A stretch of 64,000 nucleotides of DNA from Alphaproteobacteria bacterium (GCA_020638555.1 JACKII010000003.1:372001-436000); one strand, 5' to 3'. Counted from the first letter of the stretch, positions 34,895 to 43,387 are shown. Numbers and translations: made by a program. Notes: generated by a model from the letters alone, not told the origin.

Positions 34895-35539
34895 ATGCGT
34901 ATCGCCCTAGCTGCTGCCACCGCCGCCGCACTTCTTGCAGCGCCGGCCGTCGCGGCCCCTTATGCCGACATCGGCGATTTTGCCGTATTCAGCTTCAACG
35001 TCTCCGTCGCCGGCCCGGCAAACCCGTCGGTTGGAGACACGTTTGCCATCACCGTGTCCAGTGCCAATTCCTTGGGAGCGGAAGAGTTCGAAGGTGTGAA
35101 CGGGATCACCAGCATCCTGAGCGCCGGTTTCGGGATCACCGTTTCCACGGGCGCTGCGAACGCCGGTCAGACGATCTCGTCGGATTACGATCGCAGCATG
35201 GTTACCGATCCGGCCCAAGGCAACGGTTTGGGGGCGGAAACCGGCACTTTGACCTTCACGCTGGCGAATACCACCCTGGCCACTTTGGGCCTACCCGGCG
35301 CAACGCAGGTGATCGCGGCGCAGGGCCTGCTGAGCGCCGGCGACGGTGGCACCTTCTATGACGGCGGCGAGCCGGGGTCCTGGTCGTTCTCCGCAACGAT
35401 CAACTCGGCATCCGGTTCCGGCCTGGGCTCGTTCACCCTGTCGGTCCCGCCGGCCCCCAGCGTCGTCTCCGAGCCGGCCCTTCTGGCCGTTGCGGGCGTC
35501 GGCCTGATCGGCCTTGCGGTGGCGCGCCGCCGCGACTGA
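34895..35539 (+). CDS. PEP-CTERM sorting-domain surface protein (paralog 2)
   Basis: This 214-residue protein has a signal peptide (MRIALAAATAAALLAAPAVA) and a C-terminal signal VSEPALLAVAGVGLIGLAV then ARRRD; here the motif reads SEP rather than PEP. The body is beta-rich with NAGQTISSDYDRS and FYDGGEPGSWSF, which align with paralog 1. GGAGAG precedes the ATG. Expression should depend on sigma-54. Such proteins are exported and retained at the surface or in the polysaccharide matrix. Confidence 0.87.
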   Translation: MRIALAAATAAALLAAPAVAAPYADIGDFAVFSFNVSVAGPANPSVGDTFAITVSSANSLGAEEFEGVNGITSILSAGFGITVSTGAANAGQTISSDYDRSMVTDPAQGNGLGAETGTLTFTLANTTLATLGLPGATQVIAAQGLLSAGDGGTFYDGGEPGSWSFSATINSASGSGLGSFTLSVPPAPSVVSEPALLAVAGVGLIGLAVARRRD

Positions 35540-35570
35540 GGCACAACCGAGACCGGGGCGTACGAGGGAC

Positions 35571-35588
35571 GGCGGTCACGTGACCGCC
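35571..35588. repeat. 18-bp perfect palindrome after PEP-CTERM paralog 2
   Basis: GGCGGTCACGTGACCGCC lies 32 bp after the stop. It could form a hairpin that ends or stabilises the transcript, though no T-run follows; a dimeric regulator site is the other possibility. Confidence 0.45.
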
Positions 35589-35823
35589 GCTCCCCTGGAC
35601 GCCCGGGCTCATATGAGCATTCACCACAAGTCCTCATCCGGTTTTGACACACAGTGGCAACACAGCATGATCTGGCCGGTTAAACTTTCCTCACGTTACC
35701 GAAACATTGCGCACGTTTCCGCGACATACCGACTTGCCCGGAATTGGCATTCGGTCGCATTCCTCACCCAATCGCAAGATTGCCCCATGATGACACCAGA
35801 CAAAGGCCAGGAGTCGAAAGATC

Positions 35824-36486
35824 ATGCTTAAAGTGTTCCATTTCGCAGTCGTAGCCGGAACGCTTGCGGCGGCAACCCTCGCAAACCCCGCATACGCACT
35901 GTTTGCGTACGCACCGAATGGCGAGGAGGCCGCCTTGCAGGGCGGAGGCGAGGCTATCTCGAGCAATGTCATCGTCGAGGGGTCGAGTTCGCTGACGTTC
36001 AACACGATCGGCGTCGCCTCGCGAACCTATGAATTCCTCAACACGATGCCGGCGACGCTGACCACTCCGCCGACCCTGGCGCTGACCGAGGGAAGCGGCA
36101 ACAACGGCCTTTCGTTTTCGATCGATTTCCAGCGGAGTTCCGGCCCCACACCCTATGGACAGAGCGGCACGATCGACTTCGTCATCACCAATACGAATTC
36201 GATTTCCGTCCAATCCTTCCCCGGAACACAGGTGCTGATCGCCAACTTCAGCATCGATCTGGTGGCGCCCTCGACCTATATCTCGCCGGTTCAGGGGGCC
36301 TTCACCATCGTCGGCTCGTCGACCACGGCCACCCCTCAGGTCAACTACAACTATTCCATCGTCGTTCCCGGCAGCGATCCGACGCCGACGACCGCACCCG
36401 AACCGGCAATGCTGGCAGTGATCGGCGGGGGTCTGTTGACCCTTGGCGCCATCGGCCGTCGCCGTCGCCGTCGCCGTCGCCGTTAA
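35824..36486 (+). CDS. PEP-CTERM sorting-domain surface protein (paralog 3) with nine-arginine tail
   Basis: This 220-residue protein has a signal peptide ending near NPAYA, a Ser/Thr/Asn-rich beta body with GNNGLSFSIDFQRS and SGTIDFVITN that align with the other two, and the sorting signal APEPAMLAVIGGGLLTLGAIG followed by nine arginines, split here as APEPAMLAVIGGG and LLTLGAIG. The Arg run comes from a hexanucleotide repeat at 36457-36484. AGGAG precedes the ATG. A TGGCAT motif lies at 35745 but its spacing is one base short for sigma-54, so promoter type is unclear. Confidence 0.86.
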   Translation: MLKVFHFAVVAGTLAAATLANPAYALFAYAPNGEEAALQGGGEAISSNVIVEGSSSLTFNTIGVASRTYEFLNTMPATLTTPPTLALTEGSGNNGLSFSIDFQRSSGPTPYGQSGTIDFVITNTNSISVQSFPGTQVLIANFSIDLVAPSTYISPVQGAFTIVGSSTTATPQVNYNYSIVVPGSDPTPTTAPEPAMLAVIGGGLLTLGAIGRRRRRRRRR

Positions 36487-36513
36487 TCAGAGCGTATTCC
36501 TGGCGTTTTTGGC

Positions 36514-36540
36514 AATCCCGCGGTCCAAAGCCGCGGGATT
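36514..36540. terminator. Hairpin after PEP-CTERM paralog 3 (possible terminator)
   Basis: AATCCCGCGG pairs with CCGCGGGATT around a 7-base loop, 30 bp after the stop. The following TTGG is only weakly T-rich. Confidence 0.45.
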
Positions 36541-36662
36541 TGGCCGTTTGGGCCGGTTGTGCGCGATCGGTCGAACGGAAAGCCGCCGCAATCCCGCTTT
36601 CGTTACCAACCTCCGCAGGGTAGACTTGCAACCAAAGCAGCATAAGCAGCGAGGTTCGCCCC

Positions 36663-37550
36663 ATGTCCCTGCAAACCGCCACCGGCTCCCCGGTCGCCCG
36701 CTCCTGGCCCTTTGCGCTGACGCCCATTTCCGCGGTCGGCGGTGCCGAAATCACCGGCATCGACCTCGCCACGCCGCTGTCGCGCGAGACCGCCGACGCC
36801 ATTCTCTCGGCGATGGACACGTATCACATCCTGGTCTTCCGCGACCAGAACCTGACCAAGGACCAGCAATACGCGTTCACCCTCAATTTCGGCGAGATCG
36901 AAGAGCATGTGGGACGGCTGGAGACCGGCGAGAAATACCCGCTGGTCCACACCGTCACCAATCTGGACGAAAAAACCGGCCGCCCCACGCCGGCGCCCGC
37001 CACCCATGGCAACTATTTCTGGCACACGGACAAATCCTATCACGCCGTGCCGTCGCTCTTGACCATGTTGCACGCCATCACGGTGCCGCCTGACGGCGGC
37101 GATACGCTGTTCGCCAACATGGTACTGGCTTACGAGGCGCTGTCGGACGCGGAGAAGCAGTCGCTGGCGGGCCTGCGCACCGAGCATTCCTGGGAGGCCA
37201 GCCGGCGCAACACCGGCAACAGGCCGGCCACGGAAGAGCAGAAACGCGAACGACCGCCGGTCAGCCATCCGCTGGTGCGCACCCATCCCGGCGGACGCAA
37301 ATCCCTCTATCTGGGCATGCATATCAGCCATGTGGAGGGCATGGACCGCGAGCAAGGCCGCGCCCTGCTGGCCGACCTGTTGGAACGGGCCACCGCAGAG
37401 CGTTTCGTCTACCGCCATCGCTGGCGGAAGGGCGACCTGGTGCTGTGGGACAACCGGGTGCTGCTGCACCGGGCCGACCGCAACTACGATATGGCCACCC
37501 ACCCGCGGGTGTTGCACCGCACGGTGGTCAAGGGAACGGTGCCGGTCTGA
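36663..37550 (+). CDS. TauD/TfdA-family Fe(II)/2-oxoglutarate dioxygenase
   Basis: This 295-residue enzyme has the iron-binding HxD in NYFWHTDKSYHAVPS (about residue 120) and the distal His with the 2-oxoglutarate-binding Arg in MATHPRVLHRTVVKG near the C terminus. ITGIDLATPLS near the start and FRDQNLTKDQ are typical of the alpha-ketoglutarate-dependent taurine/2,4-D dioxygenase group. The substrate could be a sulfonate, a phenoxy acid or another carboxylic compound. It converges with the TrcR gene 16 bp downstream. The ATG at 36663 is the only sensible start. Confidence 0.88.
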   Translation: MSLQTATGSPVARSWPFALTPISAVGGAEITGIDLATPLSRETADAILSAMDTYHILVFRDQNLTKDQQYAFTLNFGEIEEHVGRLETGEKYPLVHTVTNLDEKTGRPTPAPATHGNYFWHTDKSYHAVPSLLTMLHAITVPPDGGDTLFANMVLAYEALSDAEKQSLAGLRTEHSWEASRRNTGNRPATEEQKRERPPVSHPLVRTHPGGRKSLYLGMHISHVEGMDREQGRALLADLLERATAERFVYRHRWRKGDLVLWDNRVLLHRADRNYDMATHPRVLHRTVVKGTVPV

Positions 37551-37566
37551 CGCGCGCTCGCGGCGG

Positions 37567-38220
37567 TCAGTCCGCGGTATCGCCTCCCCCCATGCGGCCG
37601 AAGAGCTCGGCAATGCTGGGGGTGGTGTTGGCCGCCGGCTTTTCCTCTTCGAGCGGCTCCTGCTCGCGCTGCTCGATGGCCTCGCGCTCTTCCGGCGTCA
37701 GCTTGGCGCGGGCGGATTCGACCGCCGCGTTCAGCTCCAGATAGGTGCAAAGACCCAGGTCGACCGGATGGCGCGGCTTGATGTTGGAGCTGTTCCAGTG
37801 GGTGCGGTCGCGCACGGCCGCAATCGTGTTCTTGGTGGTGCCCAGCAGCTTGCCGACCTGGGCATCCGAAAGCTCCGGGTGGTTGCGCACCAGCCAGGCA
37901 ATGCCGTCCGGCTTGTCCTGGCGCTTTGCCATGGCGGTGTAGCGCGGCCCCTTGGTGCGCTCGGCGGCGCGCGGAACCACGGATTTCGCCATTTTGAGCC
38001 GGCCGGACGGATCGGACTCGCAGCGGGTGATCTCTTGCTGGGTCAGTTCGCCGGCGGCGATCGGGTCGCGGCCGATAATGCCGACGGCGACCTCGCCATC
38101 GGCCACCGCCTGCACCTCCAGCGCATGCATGTGGCAGAAGGCACCGATCTGTTCGAAGGTCAGGCCAGTGTTGTCGATCAACCACACGCAGGTGGCTTTC
38201 GGCATCAACGGTTGGTTCAT
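37567..38220 (-). CDS. trcR: Cell-cycle transcriptional regulator TrcR (DUF1013)
   Basis: This 217-residue protein matches the alphaproteobacterial DUF1013/TrcR family: MPKATCVWLIDNTGLTFEQI at the start, CHMHALEVQAVADGEVA, and DPIAAGELTQQEI. A second helical region, GIAWLVRNHPELSDAQVGKLLGTTKNTI, here LSDAQVGKLLGTTKNTI, looks like a helix-turn-helix. The C terminus is acidic. The family is known as cytosolic DNA-binding regulators of the cell cycle in this class. It is probably cotranscribed with the quinone oxidoreductase gene 27 bp upstream, and the start at 38220 is chosen by the conserved MNQPLMPKA beginning. Confidence 0.85.
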   Translation of the reverse strand: MNQPLMPKATCVWLIDNTGLTFEQIGAFCHMHALEVQAVADGEVAVGIIGRDPIAAGELTQQEITRCESDPSGRLKMAKSVVPRAAERTKGPRYTAMAKRQDKPDGIAWLVRNHPELSDAQVGKLLGTTKNTIAAVRDRTHWNSSNIKPRHPVDLGLCTYLELNAAVESARAKLTPEEREAIEQREQEPLEEEKPAANTTPSIAELFGRMGGGDTAD

Positions 38221-38247
38221 GTCTCGTCCTCGCAACGGGCGGTCGGA

Positions 38248-39258
38248 TCAGCCGGCGAAGCCGGTGGTCAGCAGGATCTTGCCGATGTGCTGGCTCGATT
38301 CCATCAATTCGTGCCCCTTGGCCGCTTCGGCAAGGGGGAAGCGCGTGTGGGTGACGGGCCAGCAGGCGCCGGTGGCGAACAGCGGCCAGCATTTTTCTTC
38401 CACCGCCCGGCAGATCGCCCCCTTCTCCGCGACGGCGCGCGACCGCAGCGTGGAGCCGGTGACGGTCAGATGCTTGCGGTGCACCAGGCCGAAATCCACC
38501 TGGCCGGGCCGGGTGCCCTCCATCAACGCGACGAAGCACAGCCGGCCCTCGCGCGCCAGCACTTCCAGTTCCCGCTGGATGTAGGAGCCGCCGACCATGT
38601 CCAGGATCACGTCGACGCCGCGGCCATCGGTGAAGTCCTTGCCGACGGCGACAAAATCCTCGGTCTTGTAGTTGATGGCGCGGTCGGCGCCGAAGCCGCG
38701 GCAGGCCTCGCACTTTTCCTCGGACCCCGCGGTCGCCAGCACCGGCGAGCCGAACGCCTTCGCCAGCTGGATCGACGTAAAGCCGATGCCGCTGGTGCCG
38801 CCCTGGATCAGGAACACCTCGCCCGGCTTCAGGCGCGCGCGCTCGAACACGTTGGTCCAGACGGTGCAGAAGGTTTCCGGCAGGCCGCCGGCCTCGACCA
38901 GGTCGACACCGGCCGGAACGGGCATGCATTGCGGCTCCGGCACGGCGACATACTCGGCATAGCCACCGCCGGCGAGCAACGCGCACACCCGATCCCCCAC
39001 CCGCCAGCGGGTGCAGCCGGCGCCGGTGGCGACGACCACGCCGGAACATTCCAGGCCGGGAATGTCGGTGGCGCCGGGCGGCATCGGATACTTGCCCTCG
39101 CGTTGCAGCGTATCGGCGCGGTTGATGCCAGCGCCGGCGACGCGCACCAACACCTCGCCCGCGGCCGGTTCGGGCACGGGACGGGTGGCCGGCACCAGAT
39201 GATCCGGCCCGCCGGGGGTCGGAATTTCGATAGCAGTCATGGTCGCGGGAATCGCCAT
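38248..39258 (-). CDS. NAD(P)H:quinone oxidoreductase / zinc-independent MDR (QOR-like)
   Basis: This 336-residue medium-chain reductase has VRVAGAGINRADTLQREG near the start, IPGLECSGVVVATG, and the NADPH-binding QGGTSGIGFTSIQLAKAFG, each typical of QOR and the tumour-protein p53-inducible (PIG3) subgroup. Cys and His zinc ligands of alcohol dehydrogenases are absent. The family reduces quinones or alkenals. The start at 39258 has AAGGAG ten bases upstream; an in-frame ATG at 39240 is the alternative. Confidence 0.9.
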   Translation of the reverse strand: MAIPATMTAIEIPTPGGPDHLVPATRPVPEPAAGEVLVRVAGAGINRADTLQREGKYPMPPGATDIPGLECSGVVVATGAGCTRWRVGDRVCALLAGGGYAEYVAVPEPQCMPVPAGVDLVEAGGLPETFCTVWTNVFERARLKPGEVFLIQGGTSGIGFTSIQLAKAFGSPVLATAGSEEKCEACRGFGADRAINYKTEDFVAVGKDFTDGRGVDVILDMVGGSYIQRELEVLAREGRLCFVALMEGTRPGQVDFGLVHRKHLTVTGSTLRSRAVAEKGAICRAVEEKCWPLFATGACWPVTHTRFPLAEAAKGHELMESSQHIGKILLTTGFAG

Positions 39259-39318
39259 CGGATCCCAGCTCCTTCCATTGCGCTTGCGATTTCGGGAGAA
39301 TTGATCACTTGTAGTGCG

Positions 39319-39501
39319 ATGTGCGACCGGGATCAAGACACTGCCGCGGCCCTGGCCCGATTGGCCGCGGAATGGCGCAGGCTGGAAGTCGAGGGCGAAG
39401 ACTTGCGGGCCGAGGCGGAAGCCTGGCGCCGGCGCCTGCTGGCGGACGCGGACCGGCTGGGCCTGGGCGATGCGATTCGCCGGCGCGGCCGGGAAACCTG
39501 A
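39319..39501 (+). CDS. Possible small helical protein (60 residues)
   Basis: The frame encodes 60 residues, rich in Ala, Arg, Glu and Leu with heptad spacing, so one amphipathic helix or coiled coil is likely (LARLAAEWRRLEVEGEDL). Third positions are GC-rich, as in real genes here, but no ribosome binding site is clear. It is divergent from the quinone oxidoreductase gene and followed by repeats. No family recognised. Confidence 0.35.
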   Translation: MCDRDQDTAAALARLAAEWRRLEVEGEDLRAEAEAWRRRLLADADRLGLGDAIRRRGRET

Positions 39502-39519
39502 GGCGTCTCCCCCCGTGCG

Positions 39520-39925
39520 GGGTGTCCCGGCCGCTGCGGAGCCGGGGGCCGGGATCGGCCGGGGGTGCGAACACCGGTGCGGGCGGTGTTCGAAGGAGGG
39601 CACCGGCCCCGGACGGCGGCTCCGCCACCTCCGGGGATCAATCCCCTAAAGCCCCGTGATTCCCGGACGCTGCGGAGCGGAGGGCCGGGATCGGCTGGCG
39701 GGTGCGAATACCGGCACGGGCGGTGTTCGATGGAGGGCACCGGCGCCGGACGGCGGCTCCGCCACCTCCGGGGAACAATCCCCTAAAGCCCCGTGTGTCC
39801 CGGCCGCTGCGGAGCGGTGGGCCGGGATCGGCCGGCGGGTGCGAACTCCGCGCGGGCGGTGTTCGAAGGAGGGCACCGGCCCCGGATGGCGGCTCCGCCA
39901 CCTCCGGGGAACACCGTTCCTTACC
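39520..39925. repeat. Three tandem copies of a composite palindromic repeat (period about 136 bp, CGAACACC family)
   Basis: The anchor TGCGGAGC recurs at 39535, 39671 and 39808. Each copy holds a stem of the form GTGCGAACACCG with CGGTGTTCG and a second stem with CCCCGGA and TCCGGGG. This fills most of the 470-bp gap before pgeF; no gene is seen in it. Confidence 0.9.
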
Positions 39926-39972
39926 CTTGCAGTTCGCTCCTGCCCCTTCCGATTCGCCCCGTACCCGTCGGC

Positions 39973-40740
39973 TCACCCTTCCAGGGCGATGACGCTGAGC
40001 AGGCGGCCATAGTCGGGCTCGCCATTCAGCACGCTGCGGCGATAGCTGAAAAACCGTTCCGGGTCGGCGACCGTGTCGGCGGCGAGATCGTGCACCCGCA
40101 CCAGACCCAGCCGCCGCAGTTTCGCCGCCAGATAGCCTGGCAGGTCGAAATGGGCGCGCGCAGCCCCCTCCGGGCGACAGAAAAACCGGGCCGTGTCGGC
40201 CCGCTCGCCCAGGAAATGCGCCGGGAATTCCGGGCCGACCTCGTAACTGGCTGCGCCGATGGTCGGGCCGATGGCGGCGGCGACGCGATGGCGACGAGCG
40301 CCGAGCGTCTCCATGGCTGCCAGGGCCGCCTCCACCACGCCGAAGCGGGCGCCGCGCCAGCCGGCATGAGCGGCGGCCACCACCCGCGCCGCGGGATCGC
40401 ACAACAGGACCGGGGCGCAATCGGCGGTCAGCACGCCGACCGGCAGGCCCGGCCGGTCGGTGACGACGGCGTCGACCTTGCGGCCCGCGATATCGTCGGG
40501 GCCGCGCGCGATCAGGGCGCGGGCGCTGTGGACCTGGTGCGGCGTCGCCAGCGTCTCCGCGGCGAATCCGAGCGCCGCCATGGCGCGGGCGCGGTTGGCC
40601 CGGACGGTCTCGGCATCGTCGGCCGAGCCGAAGCCGCAATTGAGGCCGCGATAAATGCCATCGCTCGCGCCCTCGCCCCGGGTGAAGAAGGCATGGCGGA
40701 GGCCGGGAACAGCGGCCAAGGGCAGGGCGGTCAGGTACAT
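39973..40740 (-). CDS. pgeF: Peptidoglycan editing factor PgeF (laccase-domain, YfiH/DUF152)
   Basis: This 255-residue protein has the polyphenol-oxidase-like fold marks: HAFFTRGEGASDGIYRGLN, PHQVHSARAL, TADCAPVLLCD and AAHAGWRGARFGVVE. The His in PHQVH, the Cys in ADC and the His in AHAGWRG form the metal site. PgeF removes wrongly placed amino acids in peptidoglycan precursors. GAGAAGG lies nine bases before the start at 40740; an ATG three codons upstream would sit directly on it. It is followed upstream by midA and lgt in one likely operon. Confidence 0.92.
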   Translation of the reverse strand: MYLTALPLAAVPGLRHAFFTRGEGASDGIYRGLNCGFGSADDAETVRANRARAMAALGFAAETLATPHQVHSARALIARGPDDIAGRKVDAVVTDRPGLPVGVLTADCAPVLLCDPAARVVAAAHAGWRGARFGVVEAALAAMETLGARRHRVAAAIGPTIGAASYEVGPEFPAHFLGERADTARFFCRPEGAARAHFDLPGYLAAKLRRLGLVRVHDLAADTVADPERFFSYRRSVLNGEPDYGRLLSVIALEG

Positions 40741-40758
40741 GGGCGCCATCCTTCTCGG

Positions 40759-41820
40759 TCAGGCTTCGAAACCGGCCGGCACCGGGTCGTCCGGCCCAGT
40801 GAGCGCCAGCACGCGAAAACTCTCGCCCATGGCGGCCGCGTCGGTCAGGCGGTAGAGCGCCGTGTCCAGCTCGCGCTTCTGGGCCGGGGTGGCACGGGCG
40901 ACGAGCCCGGCGTGCCGCGCCTCGATGCCGAGCGCGCGCAGATACGCCCCCTGCCCGACCGGCCCGTGCGCTTTCGCGCCGGCCGCCACGGCGGCCGCGG
41001 CGAGGGCCGCAAAGTCGACGCCGGCGGACAGGTCCACCTGCCCCAGGCCCTCCAGCGGTGCGGCGCGGCGGTGACGGGAGATCCCGCGCAGGCTGGTCTG
41101 GCCGGGACGGTTGTCGTAGTCGACGATCAGCGCGAGCCCCCCTTGAAGCGCCAGCCGCTCGCCGATGCGCGCGGCCCAGTCCAGCGAGTCCGGCGAGTGT
41201 TCCCAGACCTCGCCCTCCGGCAGGCCTTCGGCGGCAACCAGGGGGCCGAGCGCGTCGTGGAAGCCGCGTGCGTCGTCCCAGGCGATCAGGCGTTCGCGCC
41301 AGCCGTCCTCGACCCGCAGGAATTGCTGGATCGGCAGCGCGTCGAAGAACTCGTTGGCGAGCAGGAACAGGGGGGCTGCGCGCGCCGGCAGGTCCGGCTG
41401 CCAGGCGACGCGATGACCGTGGCCCTTGAGCCGCTCCGCCTGGGCCTGCGAAAGCGCCGGGCTCGCCTCGATCATCGTCACCCGGAGGCCGGCATAGAAG
41501 CCGGGCGCGGCGCGCTGCCAGGTGCGGAGCGCATCCGCCATGAGCACGCCGCGGCCGGGACCGAGTTCGACCACGTCGACCGGCAGCGGCGCCCCCATGC
41601 GCTGCCACTGGTCGGCAATGGCGAGCGCCAGCAGCTCGCCGAACATCTGGCTGATTTCCGGGGCGGTGACGAAATCGCCGCCGCTGCCAAAGGGCTGCTG
41701 CGACTGGTAATAGCTCTCCGGCAGGCCGGCATTGGCGAGGCGCATCAAGGCCGCCAGCGAGATCGGCCCCTGCGCTTCGATCACGCGACGGGCCAGCGCC
41801 TCGACCGGGTTCGCGGTCAT
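40759..41820 (-). CDS. MidA-type SAM-dependent methyltransferase (NDUFAF7 homolog)
   Basis: This 353-residue protein has the class I methyltransferase glycine motif VVELGPGRGVLMADALR (about residues 80-95), a D/E after strand two (MIEASPAL) and a FVTAPEISQMFGELLALA segment typical of the DUF185/MidA group. The mitochondrial homolog NDUFAF7 dimethylates an arginine of a complex I subunit, so a role in NADH dehydrogenase assembly is likely. The start overlaps the lgt stop by four bases (ATGA). Confidence 0.9.
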   Translation of the reverse strand: MTANPVEALARRVIEAQGPISLAALMRLANAGLPESYYQSQQPFGSGGDFVTAPEISQMFGELLALAIADQWQRMGAPLPVDVVELGPGRGVLMADALRTWQRAAPGFYAGLRVTMIEASPALSQAQAERLKGHGHRVAWQPDLPARAAPLFLLANEFFDALPIQQFLRVEDGWRERLIAWDDARGFHDALGPLVAAEGLPEGEVWEHSPDSLDWAARIGERLALQGGLALIVDYDNRPGQTSLRGISRHRRAAPLEGLGQVDLSAGVDFAALAAAAVAAGAKAHGPVGQGAYLRALGIEARHAGLVARATPAQKRELDTALYRLTDAAAMGESFRVLALTGPDDPVPAGFEA

Positions 41821-42626
41821 GAACCGCTCACCGGCGCCCGGCGGGCGGCGTAGACGATGATCCCGAGCCCCACCAGGATCATCGGCAGCGACAGGATCTG
41901 CCCCATGGTGACATGGCCGAAGACAAAGCCCAGATAGGCGTCCGGCTCACGGAACATCTCGCCGACGCTACGGGCCAGACCATAGCCCGCCAGGAACACG
42001 CCGATCAGCAGGCCCGAATGGCGGCGAATGCGCTCGCGATGCACCAGCACCGCCAGGATCAGGAACAGCAGCAACCCTTCCATGGCCGCTTCGTACAACT
42101 GGCTCGGATGGCGCGGCAACGGGCCGCCGTTCGGGAACACCATGCCGACGCTGGCGTCCGTCACCCGGCCGTACAACTCCCCGTTCACGAAATTGGCGAG
42201 GCGTCCCAGCAACAGGCCGATCGGGCCGCAGCAGGAAATCAGGTCGCCGACACGCCAGGGGCTGAGCCCGCGCTGACGGCAGAACCAGAGGCCGGCGACC
42301 ACCACCCCCAACAGCCCGCCGTGAAACGACATGCCGCCATGCCAAAGCTGGGCGATCTCCAGCGGGTGATCCAGATAATAGGACGGCTTGTAGAACAGCA
42401 CATAGCCGAGCCGCCCGCCCAGGATCACCCCGAACGCCATCCACACCAGCAGGTCGTCCGCATGGGCCCGCTCCAGCGTGCGCGGCGGCAGCCGGCCCAG
42501 ATGCAGCAGATAGCGCCAGGCCAGCAGCAGGCCGACAATATAGGCCAGCGCGTACCACCGGATCTGGAAAAATCCCAGGTCGACCGCGACCGGGTCGATG
42601 GCCGGAAATGTCAGGGAAAAGAGCAT
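41817..42626 (-). CDS. lgt: Prolipoprotein diacylglyceryl transferase Lgt
   Basis: This 269-residue inner-membrane enzyme has seven hydrophobic segments and both Lgt signatures: HGGMSFHGGLLGV, with the essential His, and GRLANFVNGELYGR, with the conserved Arg. It transfers a diacylglyceryl group from phosphatidylglycerol to the lipobox Cys of prolipoproteins. The start at 42626 gives MLFSLTFPAIDPVAVDLG, normal for the family; a longer frame upstream has no membrane or motif support. It heads the lgt-midA-pgeF operon. Confidence 0.96.
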   Translation of the reverse strand: MLFSLTFPAIDPVAVDLGFFQIRWYALAYIVGLLLAWRYLLHLGRLPPRTLERAHADDLLVWMAFGVILGGRLGYVLFYKPSYYLDHPLEIAQLWHGGMSFHGGLLGVVVAGLWFCRQRGLSPWRVGDLISCCGPIGLLLGRLANFVNGELYGRVTDASVGMVFPNGGPLPRHPSQLYEAAMEGLLLFLILAVLVHRERIRRHSGLLIGVFLAGYGLARSVGEMFREPDAYLGFVFGHVTMGQILSLPMILVGLGIIVYAARRAPVSGS

Positions 42627-42774
42627 GGGCGCCTGCCTCGGGTGCGCGGATGGGTTGGCTCTAGCAAACCGGGGCGCCGCTGCCAACGCGGCTTCATCCC
42701 GCGGCGTGGCACAAAACCCGGAAACCGCACACGCCGTTAGGCGCCGGTTAACCATTTCGGCGCATAGTTAACAC

Positions 42775-42853
42775 CGTCAGATGAAGGGTTTCATCTGGTG
42801 CTTCTTTGACGCCTCCCTGTTACCTTGGGCCGCCTCGTGCGGCCCATTTTTTT
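42775..42853 (+). ncRNA. Probable trans-acting small RNA (resembles the alphaproteobacterial ar8/MmgR type)
   Basis: An unannotated stretch between lgt and the thioesterase has the build of a Hfq-type small RNA: a first hairpin CAGATGAA-GGGT-TTCATCTG (42778-42797), a single-stranded link with CCTCCCTG, and a perfect terminator stem GGGCCGC-CTCGT-GCGGCCC with seven T (42827-42853). The length of about 79 bases and the CCTCCC patch (anti-Shine-Dalgarno type) fit the small-RNA family known as ar8 or MmgR, which controls polyhydroxyalkanoate storage in rhizobia; that family match is from memory. The thioesterase start lies 43 bp further on, so a leader role is the alternative. Confidence 0.6.
42827..42853 (+). 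terminator. Strong intrinsic terminator of the small RNA
   Basis: A 7-bp perfect GC stem with a 5-base loop is followed by A and seven T. It lies on the plus strand between the small RNA and the thioesterase start, so the thioesterase probably uses its own promoter or reads through. Confidence 0.9.
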
Positions 42854-42895
42854 GGGCGCCTTCCCGCGAACGAAGCAGCGAAAGACGCTTGCGCC

Positions 42896-43330
42896 ATGGC
42901 CGAACCCCTGCCGACCCGCGCCGACTACCGGCATTTCCTGCCCATTCAGACCCGGTGGAACGACATGGACCGCTACGGCCATGTCAACAACATGGTCTAT
43001 TACGGCTATATGGACACGGTGGTGACCGACTTCATCATCCGCCATGGCGGGCTGGATACGGCGGTCTCGCCCGTGGTGGGCCTCGTGATCGAGAGCCAGT
43101 GCCGCTATCACCGCCCGATCGGCTTCCCCGCCGTGATCGAGGCCGGCCTGCGCGTTGGCAAGCTCGGCAATTCCAGCGTGCGCTATGAGGTGGGGATTTT
43201 CACGGCCGGCGACGACGCCCTCGCCGCCCACGGCCACTTCGTTCACGTCTACGTCACCCGCGCCGACAACCGGCCGACGCCGATCCCGATGCCAATCCGC
43301 ACGGCACTGGAGCCGCTGGTGGTGGCATAG
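42896..43330 (+). CDS. 4HBT-type acyl-CoA thioesterase (YbgC-like)
   Basis: This 144-residue hotdog-fold protein has the 4-hydroxybenzoyl-CoA thioesterase signature TRWNDMDRYGHVNNMVYYGYMD with the catalytic Asp, here RWNDMDRYGHVNN, and RYHRPIGFPAVIE. Members hydrolyse short or branched acyl-CoA esters. The start at 42896 is chosen by the conserved length; an upstream frame overlaps the terminator. It converges with gyrB across a repeat. Confidence 0.87.
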   Translation: MAEPLPTRADYRHFLPIQTRWNDMDRYGHVNNMVYYGYMDTVVTDFIIRHGGLDTAVSPVVGLVIESQCRYHRPIGFPAVIEAGLRVGKLGNSSVRYEVGIFTAGDDALAAHGHFVHVYVTRADNRPTPIPMPIRTALEPLVVA

Positions 43331-43387
43331 ACCGCCTGCCGTTGACGGGCGGTCGTTGACGGGCGGTCGTTGACGAGCCGAACAAAC

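Noticed and set aside
35745..35759. TGGCATTCGGTCGCA as a sigma-54 promoter for the third PEP-CTERM gene
   Set aside because: GG and GC are nine bases apart instead of ten, and sigma-54 does not tolerate that spacing well.
39520..39925. Tandem repeats resembling a CRISPR array
   Set aside because: Units are about 136 bp with no unique spacers, and each is itself a composite palindrome; no cas genes are present.
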